DNA of 25,006 bases from an uncultured cyanobacterium (GTDB lineage Bacteria > Cyanobacteriota > Cyanobacteriia > Cyanobacteriales > Chroococcidiopsidaceae). The notes below the pieces were generated by a model, which saw only the letters and a list, made by a program, of their open reading frames with translations, was not told the origin of the DNA and did no database searches. A program made the position numbers and the translations under genes. The DNA is taken from assembly GCA_946221495.1 (NCBI GenBank), contig CAMIFA010000066.1, positions 1-25,006 of the forward strand, read 5' to 3'. This document shows positions 6,980-14,669 of the stretch, piece after piece. Every line of letters starts with the position of its first letter. Position 1 is the stretch's first letter.

Positions 6980-7735
6980 GTGAAAATTCGCAAGTCTCTT
7001 AGTGCTAGTAGTAGCAGACTAAACTATCAGAATTTAGCGAAATACGTAGCTTACAAAAACTTAAAACAGTTTGGGTGGCAAACGACAATTGTAGGGCTAT
7101 TGTCTTTAGTTTTACTAATTCTTTTTTGGCAACAAATTGAACAACGTAAAATCTCTGCCAATAAAAATCTTAATTATTTTCCACCTCCTCTAGTAATGAC
7201 AGGAGGTGACCCTTACATTCGGGCGCTGATGAGAACTATTTCAGCTAGCGAAGCACAAGATTCTGCTCCTTATAACCTCCTGTACGGTGGTCAATACTTC
7301 TCCAATCTGAGCCGTCATCCTAACCAATGTATAACAATTGTTTCTGGTCTCTATCAGGGTGAGTGTAGTACAGCGGCAGGTCGCTACCAATTTCTTACCT
7401 CTACTTGGCTGGAAAAAGTCCAGAAGTACCACCATAAACACTCTAAGTTTTTAAGTGAAAATTCTTACAGTTTCGAGCCACAGTTGCAAGATGAGATTGT
7501 ATATGCCTGGCTCAACGATCACCACGCCTGGGGAGCAGATATTGCAAATCTTCTTGAGCAGGGGAAACTAAATCGAGTTTTACAGCTTCTTTCTGGTACT
7601 TGGACAAGTTTGGGATATGGCACGGAAAATAATTCAATTACGCCCTTGTTATCACAGATTTATCAGAAAGTGCTAGTCGAGGAACTGGAGCAAGCAAATT
7701 TATCCTCTCCTTCTCAGCTATACACATCTCGTTAG
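6980..7735 (+). CDS. Membrane-anchored lambda-lysozyme-like muramidase/transglycosylase
   Basis: A 251-residue protein with a basic N-terminus, one membrane segment (about 34-50), a short linker, and a domain resembling phage lambda R-type lysozyme/muramidase (COG4678): GDPYIRALMRTISASEAQ, with E91 aligning to the lambda catalytic Glu, then LLYGG..FS.LS.HP, CSTAAGRYQFLTSTW, a helical region, and SGTWTSLGYG near the end. C113 and the Cys of GECS could form a disulfide outside the cytoplasm. It would cut peptidoglycan while tethered to the inner membrane (inference). The start is GTG at 6980, with GAGGAG 10 bases upstream. It is the first gene of the plus-strand block and has two TTTCAT boxes in its leader, placing a cell-wall enzyme in the presumed copper regulon. 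The domain call is good; the reason for co-regulation is unknown. Confidence 0.75.
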   Translation: MKIRKSLSASSSRLNYQNLAKYVAYKNLKQFGWQTTIVGLLSLVLLILFWQQIEQRKISANKNLNYFPPPLVMTGGDPYIRALMRTISASEAQDSAPYNLLYGGQYFSNLSRHPNQCITIVSGLYQGECSTAAGRYQFLTSTWLEKVQKYHHKHSKFLSENSYSFEPQLQDEIVYAWLNDHHAWGADIANLLEQGKLNRVLQLLSGTWTSLGYGTENNSITPLLSQIYQKVLVEELEQANLSSPSQLYTSR

Positions 7736-7870
7736 AGGGTAATACAGCAGTTATGACAGCTCATGCAAGAGGCAGAACCGCTAGAAATTTCATAAACTCT
7801 CCTTTTGTAGCAGTTATAAGTACGCCTTGACTTCTAAACGTGATTGCATCTTGCTAGCGAGATATCAAGG

Positions 7871-7912
7871 ATTTCATCCTAATTAAGTACGAGTATTTCA
7901 TCCTAATTTCAT
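7871..7912 (+). promoter_or_regulatory. TTTCAT-N5-TTTCAT box 3 with an extra upstream half-site (DUF305 lipoprotein gene)
   Basis: The exact box is at 7896-7912 (spacer CCTAA). The 14-base unit ATTTCATCCTAATT occurs at 7871-7884 and again at 7895-7908, so an extra half-site sits exactly 24 bp upstream of the main box. A TAATTA (7932-7937) lies 19 bases after the second half-site, a plausible -10. The start codon is 67 bases downstream. Confidence 0.8.
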
Positions 7913-7979
7913 TTTTGAATGAAAAGCTGGTTAATTAGGTGCTGTCTTAGCGCTGTGAGGAACTTGCTGTTTTTATTTA

Positions 7980-8693
7980 ATGGATATTCTAAAATCTATG
8001 CGACCTATCTCTTTGAGAACTGGCTTTTTAGCTTTCACCTTTGTGGCGATCGCATCGACAACGGGTGGATTACTGACAGCCTGTTCTAATACCTCCCAAA
8101 ACCAAAGCCAAGCTCCAGATACCTCTACAACAGACACTGCTGCCACAAGCGAAATGGAACACGGCAGTAGTATGGATCATAGTATGGCAATGAATTTAGG
8201 TTCAGCAGATGCCAACTATGATCTGCGGTTCATTGATGCTATGGTGCTGCACCATCAAGGAGCAGTATCAATGGCAAAAGAAGCTCAACAGAAATCTCAG
8301 CGCCCTGAAATTAAGCAGCTAGCAAACAATATTATCCAAAGTCAAAGTAAAGAAATTAATCAGCTGCAACAGTGGCGAAGCGCTTGGTATCCCAAGGCAA
8401 GTAATGAGCCAGTGGCTTATGGAGGTGCAGACAAGTCGCTGAAGCCAATGTCAGACCAACAACGTCAAAATATGGCAATGTCTAAAGACTTGGGTTCTGC
8501 TGATGCTGAGTTTGACTTGCGTTTTATCAATGAAATGATTGCTCACCATCAGAGTGCTATAACTATGGCGCAAGATGCCCTGAGCAAGTCTCAGCGACCC
8601 GAAATTAAGGATTTAGCTCAAGATATTGTAACTGCACAACAGACAGAAATTGAGCAAATGAAACAGTGGCGACAAGCTTGGTACCAAAAGTAA
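7980..8693 (+). CDS. DUF305 (CopM-like) lipoprotein with two tandem domains
   Basis: A 237-residue secreted lipoprotein. A signal peptide ends in the lipobox LLTAC, followed by a Ser/Thr-rich linker and a His/Met segment (EHGSSMDHSMAMN). Then come two very similar DUF305 units, each opening LGSAD(A)xxDLRFI, with (V/A)HHQ(G/S)A(V/I)(S/T)MA, then SQRPEIK.LA..I..(S/A)Q..EI.Q(L/M).QWR.AWY. DUF305 proteins such as Synechocystis CopM bind copper in the periplasm or outside the cell; HH and Met residues are candidate ligands. The two units imply an internal duplication. It has its own TTTCAT box 67 bp upstream and stands just before the RND adaptor gene. The ATG at 7980 has no clear ribosome site; a second ATG (7998) is possible and gives a more typical signal peptide. 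Confidence 0.88.
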   Translation: MDILKSMRPISLRTGFLAFTFVAIASTTGGLLTACSNTSQNQSQAPDTSTTDTAATSEMEHGSSMDHSMAMNLGSADANYDLRFIDAMVLHHQGAVSMAKEAQQKSQRPEIKQLANNIIQSQSKEINQLQQWRSAWYPKASNEPVAYGGADKSLKPMSDQQRQNMAMSKDLGSADAEFDLRFINEMIAHHQSAITMAQDALSKSQRPEIKDLAQDIVTAQQTEIEQMKQWRQAWYQK

Positions 8694-8785
8694 GACCAGT
8701 AAGCATCAATCTAGAGCTTGACAAGCTTACAAAATAGTACCAAGAGCAGTTTTAGAGCTGAATAATACTACTGAACAAATAAGAA

Positions 8786-8802
8786 TTTCATCCTAATTTC
8801 AT
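8786..8802 (+). promoter_or_regulatory. TTTCAT-N5-TTTCAT box 4 (RND adaptor-pump operon)
   Basis: Exact direct repeat with spacer CCTAA, followed by TTTTGGATGAAAAACTAG as at box 3. The adaptor start at 8966 is 163 bases downstream, so a leader of over 100 bases is expected. A TAGGGT (8826-8831) 23 bases after the box, or TAGACT at 17 bases, are candidate -10 elements. Confidence 0.78.
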
Positions 8803-8965
8803 TTTTGGATGAAAAACTAGACTGGTAGGGTAGTCAGAGAGTTATTAGGAACTTATGGTGTTGTTATAGTCAGCTACTCCAATGAACACAAATGACTAAT
8901 CAGGCTACCAAACTCAAGCTTCAGCATCTCCCTATGTACTTACTTTACTCAAGGACATAATAACG

Positions 8966-10720
8966 ATGGGTCTTCCTGACCGTTCCCAACCACCCACAGC
9001 AATGAGTTGTGTTTCTGGAGCAGTTCTGAGTCTTGTCCTCCTAGCTACTCCATCTGCCGTTTTAGCTCATGGTGGGCATGGAGACGAATTTCAAGGAGGA
9101 AAGGCAGCTAGTACAGCTAATGGCGCTATCCAAGTCGATGCCCAAACCGCAAAACGGTTAGGAATTAAAGTTGAGCCTGCGACCCGTCAACGGGTAGCTG
9201 TAGGTATTAAAACTACTGGGCAAATTGAAACGCTACCCAACCAAAAAGTCGAGGTGACAGCTCCGCTCAACAGCACTGTAGTCGAGTTACTAGCTAAACC
9301 CGGTGACTTCGTTAATAAGAATCAACCTGTAGCTGTTATATCCAGTCCAGAATTAGTACAACTGCGTGTTGAATCGCAGGAAAAACAAGCACAAGGAATA
9401 GCAGATTTACAACAAGCGCAAGCAGACTTAAACCTCGCCCGACAAAACTATCAGAGGTACTTGCAGATAGCGGCTGCTGAGACAGCACAAGCACGCAGCC
9501 AAGTGACCTTTGCCCAAGAAAAGTACAACCGGGATAGAGAATTGGCAGTAGCTGGCGCACTACCGCGTCGCAACGCCTTAGAATCGCAAACCCAGCTAGC
9601 TCAAGCTAGAGCGGAACTTACTAAAGCTGCTAGTCGCCGAGACGTGCTAGAGGCAGAGGCACAACTTAAACGCGCACAATCAGCAGTTGAAGTGGCTAAA
9701 TCTCGAATTAACCTCAGCAATGCTACGTATCAAACTCGGCTGCAACAACTAGGAACTCGCGCCAATACTAGAGGGCTAGTAACTGTAACTGCTCCCATTT
9801 CTGGTACAGTCGCTGACCGGGAAGTTAGCCTTGGTCAATCGTTTCAGGATGCAGGTGGCAAGTTAATGACTATTATGAATAACACTCGTGTTTTTGCTAC
9901 CGCGAATATCTACGAAAAAGATTTAGATAAAGTGCAGATCGGTCAACGAGTGAGCGTAAAGGTTGCTTCGCTGCCTAATCGTACCTTTGCTGGCAGAATT
10001 ACACGCATCGGCGCGGTGGTCGAAGGGGAAACGCGAGTGGTGCCAGTGCAGGCTGAACTGGATAACTTTAGTGGGCAGATCAAGCCGGGAATGTTTGCTG
10101 AATTAGAAGTAATAACAGACCGAACGGCTACAGCTATCCTAGCAATTCCCAGCTCTGCCATAGTGGATGCAAATGGTAAAAAGCTGGTCTACGTGCAAAA
10201 TGGTAATGCCTTCCAGTCTTCTGAAGTTACGTTAGGTCAAACATCTGGAGATTTAGTTGAAGTTAAAAGTGGTTTATTCGAGGGAGATTTGATAGTTACC
10301 CAACGCGCACCTCAACTGTATGCTCAATCTTTGCGAGGTGGGGGTGAAGCTAAGAAGGAAGAAAGCCAGGAAGCGACCCCAGCGACAGCAAATTCTATTT
10401 CTAGTAGTGACCAATTGCCTTGGTGGTCAGTTTTACCAGTTGGAGGTGTGATCGCTGGTGCTGCTTTCTGGGCAGGTCGTCGCACCAAACCTCAGATGAA
10501 TCCAGCACTCGCCCGCGCCTACGCAGTAGAAGACTCTCCTAATGATTTAGGACATGGTATTAATTCCACTACCACACCAACGCCTCGCACCGATATAGGG
10601 GAGAATGAAGCGCCAGATTGGTCTGACAACCACCACGTTAGGAAGAGCCAGTTGCGTGCGGGGGTTCCCCCCGTTGAGCAAACTGGCGTTCAGGAGCCGC
10701 GAGTCAGAAGCCAGAAGTAA
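8966..10720 (+). CDS. RND efflux periplasmic adaptor (CusB/CopB-like membrane fusion protein)
   Basis: A 584-residue membrane-fusion protein that should link an inner-membrane RND pump to an outer-membrane channel. It has a signal peptide ending around AVLAHGG, then HGGHGDEF (possible metal ligands), a barrel-sandwich half (VEVTAPLNSTVVELLAKPGDFVNKNQPVAVI), a long Ala/Gln/Arg-rich coiled-coil hairpin (about 130-265), the returning lipoyl half (VTAPISGTVADREVSLGQSF), and beta-barrel and proximal domains. An unusual tail follows, with a hydrophobic segment (WWSVLPVGGVIAGAAFWAG) and about 80 further polar residues. A second Met at residue 13 (9002) would give a cleaner signal peptide. The pump gene follows after 45 bases, so the two form an operon, as in copBAC of Synechocystis. 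No outer-membrane factor gene is present in the window. Confidence 0.9.
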   Translation: MGLPDRSQPPTAMSCVSGAVLSLVLLATPSAVLAHGGHGDEFQGGKAASTANGAIQVDAQTAKRLGIKVEPATRQRVAVGIKTTGQIETLPNQKVEVTAPLNSTVVELLAKPGDFVNKNQPVAVISSPELVQLRVESQEKQAQGIADLQQAQADLNLARQNYQRYLQIAAAETAQARSQVTFAQEKYNRDRELAVAGALPRRNALESQTQLAQARAELTKAASRRDVLEAEAQLKRAQSAVEVAKSRINLSNATYQTRLQQLGTRANTRGLVTVTAPISGTVADREVSLGQSFQDAGGKLMTIMNNTRVFATANIYEKDLDKVQIGQRVSVKVASLPNRTFAGRITRIGAVVEGETRVVPVQAELDNFSGQIKPGMFAELEVITDRTATAILAIPSSAIVDANGKKLVYVQNGNAFQSSEVTLGQTSGDLVEVKSGLFEGDLIVTQRAPQLYAQSLRGGGEAKKEESQEATPATANSISSSDQLPWWSVLPVGGVIAGAAFWAGRRTKPQMNPALARAYAVEDSPNDLGHGINSTTTPTPRTDIGENEAPDWSDNHHVRKSQLRAGVPPVEQTGVQEPRVRSQK

Positions 10721-10765
10721 AAATATTCATCATTACTACAAACCTGAAGCTAAGAACTCCTAAGT

Positions 10766-13700
10766 ATGCTCAGTGCCATCATCAAGTGGGCGATCGCAAA
10801 ACGCTGGCTGGTCGTCCTCGGAGCCATAGTCGTCACCTTTTGGATATTTCGTACCATCATCCAGATGCCGCTGGATGTCTTCCCCAGCTTTGCTCCTCCC
10901 CAAGTCGAAATTCAAACCGAAGCACCCGGACTCGCTCCCGAAGAAGTCGAATCCTTGGTGACGTTACCGATTGAGAGTGCGATTAACGGGACTCCAGGAG
11001 TAACAGCAGTACGCTCTTCTAGTGCAGCAAGCATCTCTGTTGTCAGAATTATCTTTAACTGGGAAACCAATATCTATCAAGCTCGGCAGCTAGTAACCGA
11101 GCGATTGCAGCAAGCGGCTAGTAAGTTGCCAGAAGGGGTGGAAACACCGCAAATTTCTCCTACCAGCTCTCCAATCGGCACTGTCATCAAATACGCCTTC
11201 ACATCCAAAACCACTCCTTTAATGGACGTGCGGCGCATTGTCGATTGGCAAGTGACGAATCGCCTGTTAGCTGTACCGGGCGTATCTCAAGTGGTGGCGT
11301 TTGGCGGAGATGTGCGTCAGTATCAGGTGCTGGTCGCTCCAGAAAAGCTGCAAGCGTTTGATGTGTCCTTGGAGGACGTTACCGAAGCCGTAGCTGCCGC
11401 AAATGCTAATGCTCCAGGTGGCTACCTAGTTACTCCTGACCGAGAACGGTTAATTCGGGGGATTGGGCGGATTGAATCGATCGAAGAATTACAGCAATCG
11501 GTAATTACCTCCCGTAAGGGAACACCCGTCAAGATCGCAGATGTTGCTGACGTGCAAATCGGTGCAGAACTCAAACGGGGCGATGCCAGCTTTAACGGTC
11601 AAAAAGCGATTATTGTCACGGTCAATAAACAGCCCCAAGGGGATACTCCAACTGTCACCCGCGCTGTTGAGGCAGCAATGGAAGAAGTCAAAGCGGGCTT
11701 GCCCAAAGATATCAAGGTTTCCGTAACCTTCCGTCAGGAAGATTATATTGAATCCTCAATTGAGAATGTTCGAGAGGCTTTAGTCGAAGGCAGCATCATC
11801 GTTGCCCTGATCCTCATTCCATTTTTGATGAATTGGCGCAACCTGGCGATTTGTTTAACTGCCCTTCCCTTATCGTTGCTGATAGGAGTGCTACTCCTCA
11901 ACTGGTTAGGACAAGGTTTGAATACGATGACCTTGGGTGGGTTAGCCGTAGCCATTGGTTCAGCGGTTGATGATGCGATTGTCGACGCAGAAAATGTTTA
12001 CCGTTCTCTGCGGGAAAATAAATACTCTCTAGAGCCACGTCCCGTTTTGGACGTTGTATTTGAAGGCAGCCAAGAGGTGCGCGATTCAGTATTCGGAGCC
12101 ACCATCATTACAATCGTTGTCTTCTCCCCAGTTTTTGCCTTGTCTGGCGTAGAAGGTAGCATTTTTATTCCAATGGGGTTGGGCTATATGGCAGCCGTTA
12201 TCGCTTCTAGCTTGACAGCATTGACGATAACTCCAGCTTTATGTGCAATTCTTTTACCTTACGGTCACTTGCCAGAACGGGAACCTTGGGTGGCAAGATT
12301 TTTTAAGCGACTTTATCATCCCTTGTTAACATTTTCCATACGGCGTTCTGGAATTGTTTTAGTTGTAGCTACTGCTAGTTTGGTGGCGGCAATGGCAATC
12401 GCACCCTCGTTTGGACGGGTGTTTTTACCAGAGTTTCAGGAGCGATCGCTAATCAATGCCGTCAGCCTCTATCCAGGTGTTTCTCTAGAAACTACGAACC
12501 AGGTTGGCTTTGCTATCCAAGATGCCAATAAAAATGACCCTCGGTTTGAGGCGATCGCGCTACGCTCCGGACGTGCGCCTGGGGATACCGATGTGGGCGG
12601 TGTTAACTTTGGCGAACTGGACGTGCAAATCAGTGAAAAAGGGATGGAAGCCAGGGAGGCAACGATTGAAAAGTTGCGGCAGGAATTTGCTAGGTTACCA
12701 GGGGTAGCCGCAAATATTGGTGGATTTATTTCTCACCGGATGGATGAGGTGTTATCTGGGGTAAGGAGTGCGCTCGCCGTCAAAATTTTCGGACCCGACT
12801 TGGAGCAGCTTCGCACCATTGGGCAACAAGTGAATGACGTGGTGAAAACCGTTAAGGGAATCGTAGATTTGCAACTCGAACCTCAAGTACCAATCGAACA
12901 GATTCAAATCAAGTTCGACCGAGCTGCTGCTTCTCGATATGGTCTTCAGGTAGGACAACTTTCAGAAATTATTGAAACTGCACTTAATGGGCGAGTAGTG
13001 TCTCAAGTTCTGGAAAATCAACAAACATTCGACCTCATCGTGTGGTTAAAACCGGAAGCCCGTCAAAACCTGGATACTATTCGCAATTTGCTAGTTGATA
13101 CTCCTAACGGTCAAAAAATTCCTTTAGCCCAAGTTGCCACAATTGACTATGGCACAGGTCCCAATACTATCAACCGTGAGAATGTTTCCCGTCTAATTGT
13201 TGTTTCTGCAAATGCCAGCGGTAGAGATTTGCGCTCTATTGTAAACGAAATTCAATTCAAAGTTAAGCAACAAGTGCAAATCCCCTCTGGTTACTACATT
13301 CAGTATGCCGGTCAATTTGAGGCAGAAGAACGAGCCACACAGAATATTTTAATTTCCAGCGCCATAGCCTTTGTAGTCATTACGGTAATCATGTATCTTT
13401 CGGTTAAATCTATCCCCTCTACCGTCGCGATCATGATTAATTTGCCTTTAGCTTTGGTGGGGGGAGTATTTTCGGTCGCTTTGACTGGAGGCATCGTTTC
13501 CATCGCCTCTTTGGTTGGCTTTATTACCTTATTTGGGGTTGCCACCCGTAATGGACTGCTCCTAGTGGACAACTACAATACCAGATTTGCCGAAGGTATG
13601 CCCTTTAGAGAAGTCATGATTTCTGGATCGATGGAACGACTTAACGCCATCCTAATGACGGCTTTCACTTCTGCACTAGGTTTGGCACCCTTAGTGGTGG

Positions 13701-13891
13701 AAGGAGGACCAGGGAAGGAAATTTTACAACCACTTTCCATAGTGGTGTTGGGTGGTTTGTTTACTTCTACAGCTTTAACCTTGATAGTTTTGCCAGCGTT
13801 GTACGCTAAGTTTGGGAAATTCTTAATACCTAAGCAAACTATGTCAGTTTCTCAAAATGGTCGGGCAGTTGCAGCCGTCTTTGAAAAGTGA
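10766..13891 (+). CDS. HME-family RND heavy-metal efflux pump, copy 1
   Basis: A 1041-residue RND transporter, the normal length for CusA/CzcA pumps. Visible marks are the first membrane helix (about 11-30), LDVFPSFAPPQVEIQTEAPGLAPEEVE, the TM4 signature AVAIGSAVDDAIVDAEN (about 392-408) with proton-relay acids, porter-domain stretches such as VGGVNFGELDV, and the C-terminal GVATRNGLLLVDNYN. AIG at TM4, rather than the DFG of CzcA-type pumps, matches HME groups linked to Cu(I)/Ag(I). However, by eye the position of CusA Met672 is Glu (SHRMDEVLSGVR), as in CzcA, so the metal should not be fixed from sequence. It follows the adaptor gene by 45 bases. Copy 2 (14670) shares long identical stretches with it. 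Confidence 0.92.
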   Translation: MLSAIIKWAIAKRWLVVLGAIVVTFWIFRTIIQMPLDVFPSFAPPQVEIQTEAPGLAPEEVESLVTLPIESAINGTPGVTAVRSSSAASISVVRIIFNWETNIYQARQLVTERLQQAASKLPEGVETPQISPTSSPIGTVIKYAFTSKTTPLMDVRRIVDWQVTNRLLAVPGVSQVVAFGGDVRQYQVLVAPEKLQAFDVSLEDVTEAVAAANANAPGGYLVTPDRERLIRGIGRIESIEELQQSVITSRKGTPVKIADVADVQIGAELKRGDASFNGQKAIIVTVNKQPQGDTPTVTRAVEAAMEEVKAGLPKDIKVSVTFRQEDYIESSIENVREALVEGSIIVALILIPFLMNWRNLAICLTALPLSLLIGVLLLNWLGQGLNTMTLGGLAVAIGSAVDDAIVDAENVYRSLRENKYSLEPRPVLDVVFEGSQEVRDSVFGATIITIVVFSPVFALSGVEGSIFIPMGLGYMAAVIASSLTALTITPALCAILLPYGHLPEREPWVARFFKRLYHPLLTFSIRRSGIVLVVATASLVAAMAIAPSFGRVFLPEFQERSLINAVSLYPGVSLETTNQVGFAIQDANKNDPRFEAIALRSGRAPGDTDVGGVNFGELDVQISEKGMEAREATIEKLRQEFARLPGVAANIGGFISHRMDEVLSGVRSALAVKIFGPDLEQLRTIGQQVNDVVKTVKGIVDLQLEPQVPIEQIQIKFDRAAASRYGLQVGQLSEIIETALNGRVVSQVLENQQTFDLIVWLKPEARQNLDTIRNLLVDTPNGQKIPLAQVATIDYGTGPNTINRENVSRLIVVSANASGRDLRSIVNEIQFKVKQQVQIPSGYYIQYAGQFEAEERATQNILISSAIAFVVITVIMYLSVKSIPSTVAIMINLPLALVGGVFSVALTGGIVSIASLVGFITLFGVATRNGLLLVDNYNTRFAEGMPFREVMISGSMERLNAILMTAFTSALGLAPLVVEGGPGKEILQPLSIVVLGGLFTSTALTLIVLPALYAKFGKFLIPKQTMSVSQNGRAVAAVFEK

Positions 13892-13916
13892 TTTTAGAGC
13901 TATGTTTGTCTAAACT

Positions 13917-13933
13917 TCTCATCAGTATTTCTG
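13917..13933 (+). promoter_or_regulatory. Degenerate TTTCAT-type box (DUF2808 gene 1)
   Basis: TCTCAT-N5-TTTCTG lies 107 bases before the DUF2808 start at 14040, with the same 11-base period as the exact boxes but three of twelve bases changed. Alone it could be chance. It matters because this gene would otherwise be the only DUF2808 gene here without a box. Confidence 0.25.
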
Positions 13934-14039
13934 CTAAGTGTAACAAGAAATAAGTTGATGCAATGATTGATGTTCGTTCATTGTAGGAGAGTTTTTACTA
14001 CTTTTATTAGGAATAAAGTTAACTTTTAAAAGAACTACT

Positions 14040-14513
14040 ATGAAAAAAATACTGATTTATACTACATTTACTCTTGCTAACTTCGCTTTACTTTATCCTG
14101 GGCATGCTAGTGCCAGTATAGATAACAGTAGGGTTCTCCATGTTAATAAAGACGTACAATATACTCCTAATCGCTGGCGGCTTGTTAGACATACTTTTGC
14201 TTTTCGCCTTCCTCAAAAGAGCAAACCTCTTAGTCAGATAATTATTACTATTCCATCTACTGTAGCTATAAGTAATGATATTAATGTGGTAGAACAAAAT
14301 GGTAAAAAAATTGATGTTAATGTTTCTGCTAATGGTAAAAAAATTATATTATCCTTTCCAGAACCAATTGCTCCTAACACGAGGTTTAATATTAACCTCA
14401 ATAAAGTAAAGCAGCCAATTCTCGGTCCTACTTCTGTATATTCATTTTCAGCTAAATTTGTTGGTAGTGAGGCAGAGATTCCCATAGGCATAGCTCAGTT
14501 TCGCACAAATTAA
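14040..14513 (+). CDS. Secreted DUF2808 protein 1
   Basis: A 157-residue protein with an N-terminal signal peptide (MKKILIYTTFTLANFALLYPGHASA) and one DUF2808-like domain: (R/N)RWRLVRHTFAFRLPQKSKPLSQIIITIP, then NDINVVEQNGKKIDVNVSANGKKIILSFPEPIAPNT, then a strand-rich end PIGIAQFRT. DUF2808 is a mainly cyanobacterial family of unknown function; the sequence suggests a small all-beta periplasmic domain. No Cys and few His or Met residues are present, so direct copper binding is not indicated. It lies between the two RND pump genes, 148 bases after the first; its own weak box is noted at 13917. It is paralogous to the products at 19888 and 20472. Base composition is AT-richer than the pump genes, and the ribosome site is weak. 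Confidence 0.75.
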   Translation: MKKILIYTTFTLANFALLYPGHASASIDNSRVLHVNKDVQYTPNRWRLVRHTFAFRLPQKSKPLSQIIITIPSTVAISNDINVVEQNGKKIDVNVSANGKKIILSFPEPIAPNTRFNINLNKVKQPILGPTSVYSFSAKFVGSEAEIPIGIAQFRTN

Positions 14514-14542
14514 TTCCTAAATTGAAATTAATTTGTTTTTCA

Positions 14543-14561
14543 ACAACCTCTATGAGGTTGT
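14543..14561. repeat. Short perfect inverted repeat between the DUF2808 gene and box 5
   Basis: ACAACCTC (14543-14550) and GAGGTTGT (14554-14561) form an 8-bp stem with a 3-base loop, 30 bases past the DUF2808 stop and 14 bases before box 5. There is no T-tract, so it is either a weak transcript end or a second regulatory site. Confidence 0.35.
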
Positions 14562-14574
14562 ATGCATACAGAAA

Positions 14575-14591
14575 TTTCATCCTAATTTCAT
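14575..14591 (+). promoter_or_regulatory. TTTCAT-N5-TTTCAT box 5 (second RND pump)
   Basis: Exact direct repeat with spacer CCTAA, 78 bases before the ATG of the second pump gene. It gives the second pump a promoter independent of the adaptor operon. Confidence 0.8.
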
Positions 14592-14669
14592 TTTCGTATG
14601 TGAGATTAGTTGAAGTGGCTATTGTAAGCTCAACGCGATCAAGCAGCCCTTTCTGTTCTGGGTCTGAAA

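Noticed and set aside
6931..7002. 23-codon frame starting near 6931 and overlapping the start of the lysozyme-like gene
   Set aside because: No ribosome site of its own was seen and the frame overlaps the GTG start region; the GAGGAG inside it serves the 6980 gene better.
7788..7793. Single TTTCAT after the lysozyme-like gene
   Set aside because: No second half-site at 11-bp distance; single hexamers are expected by chance in AT-rich DNA.
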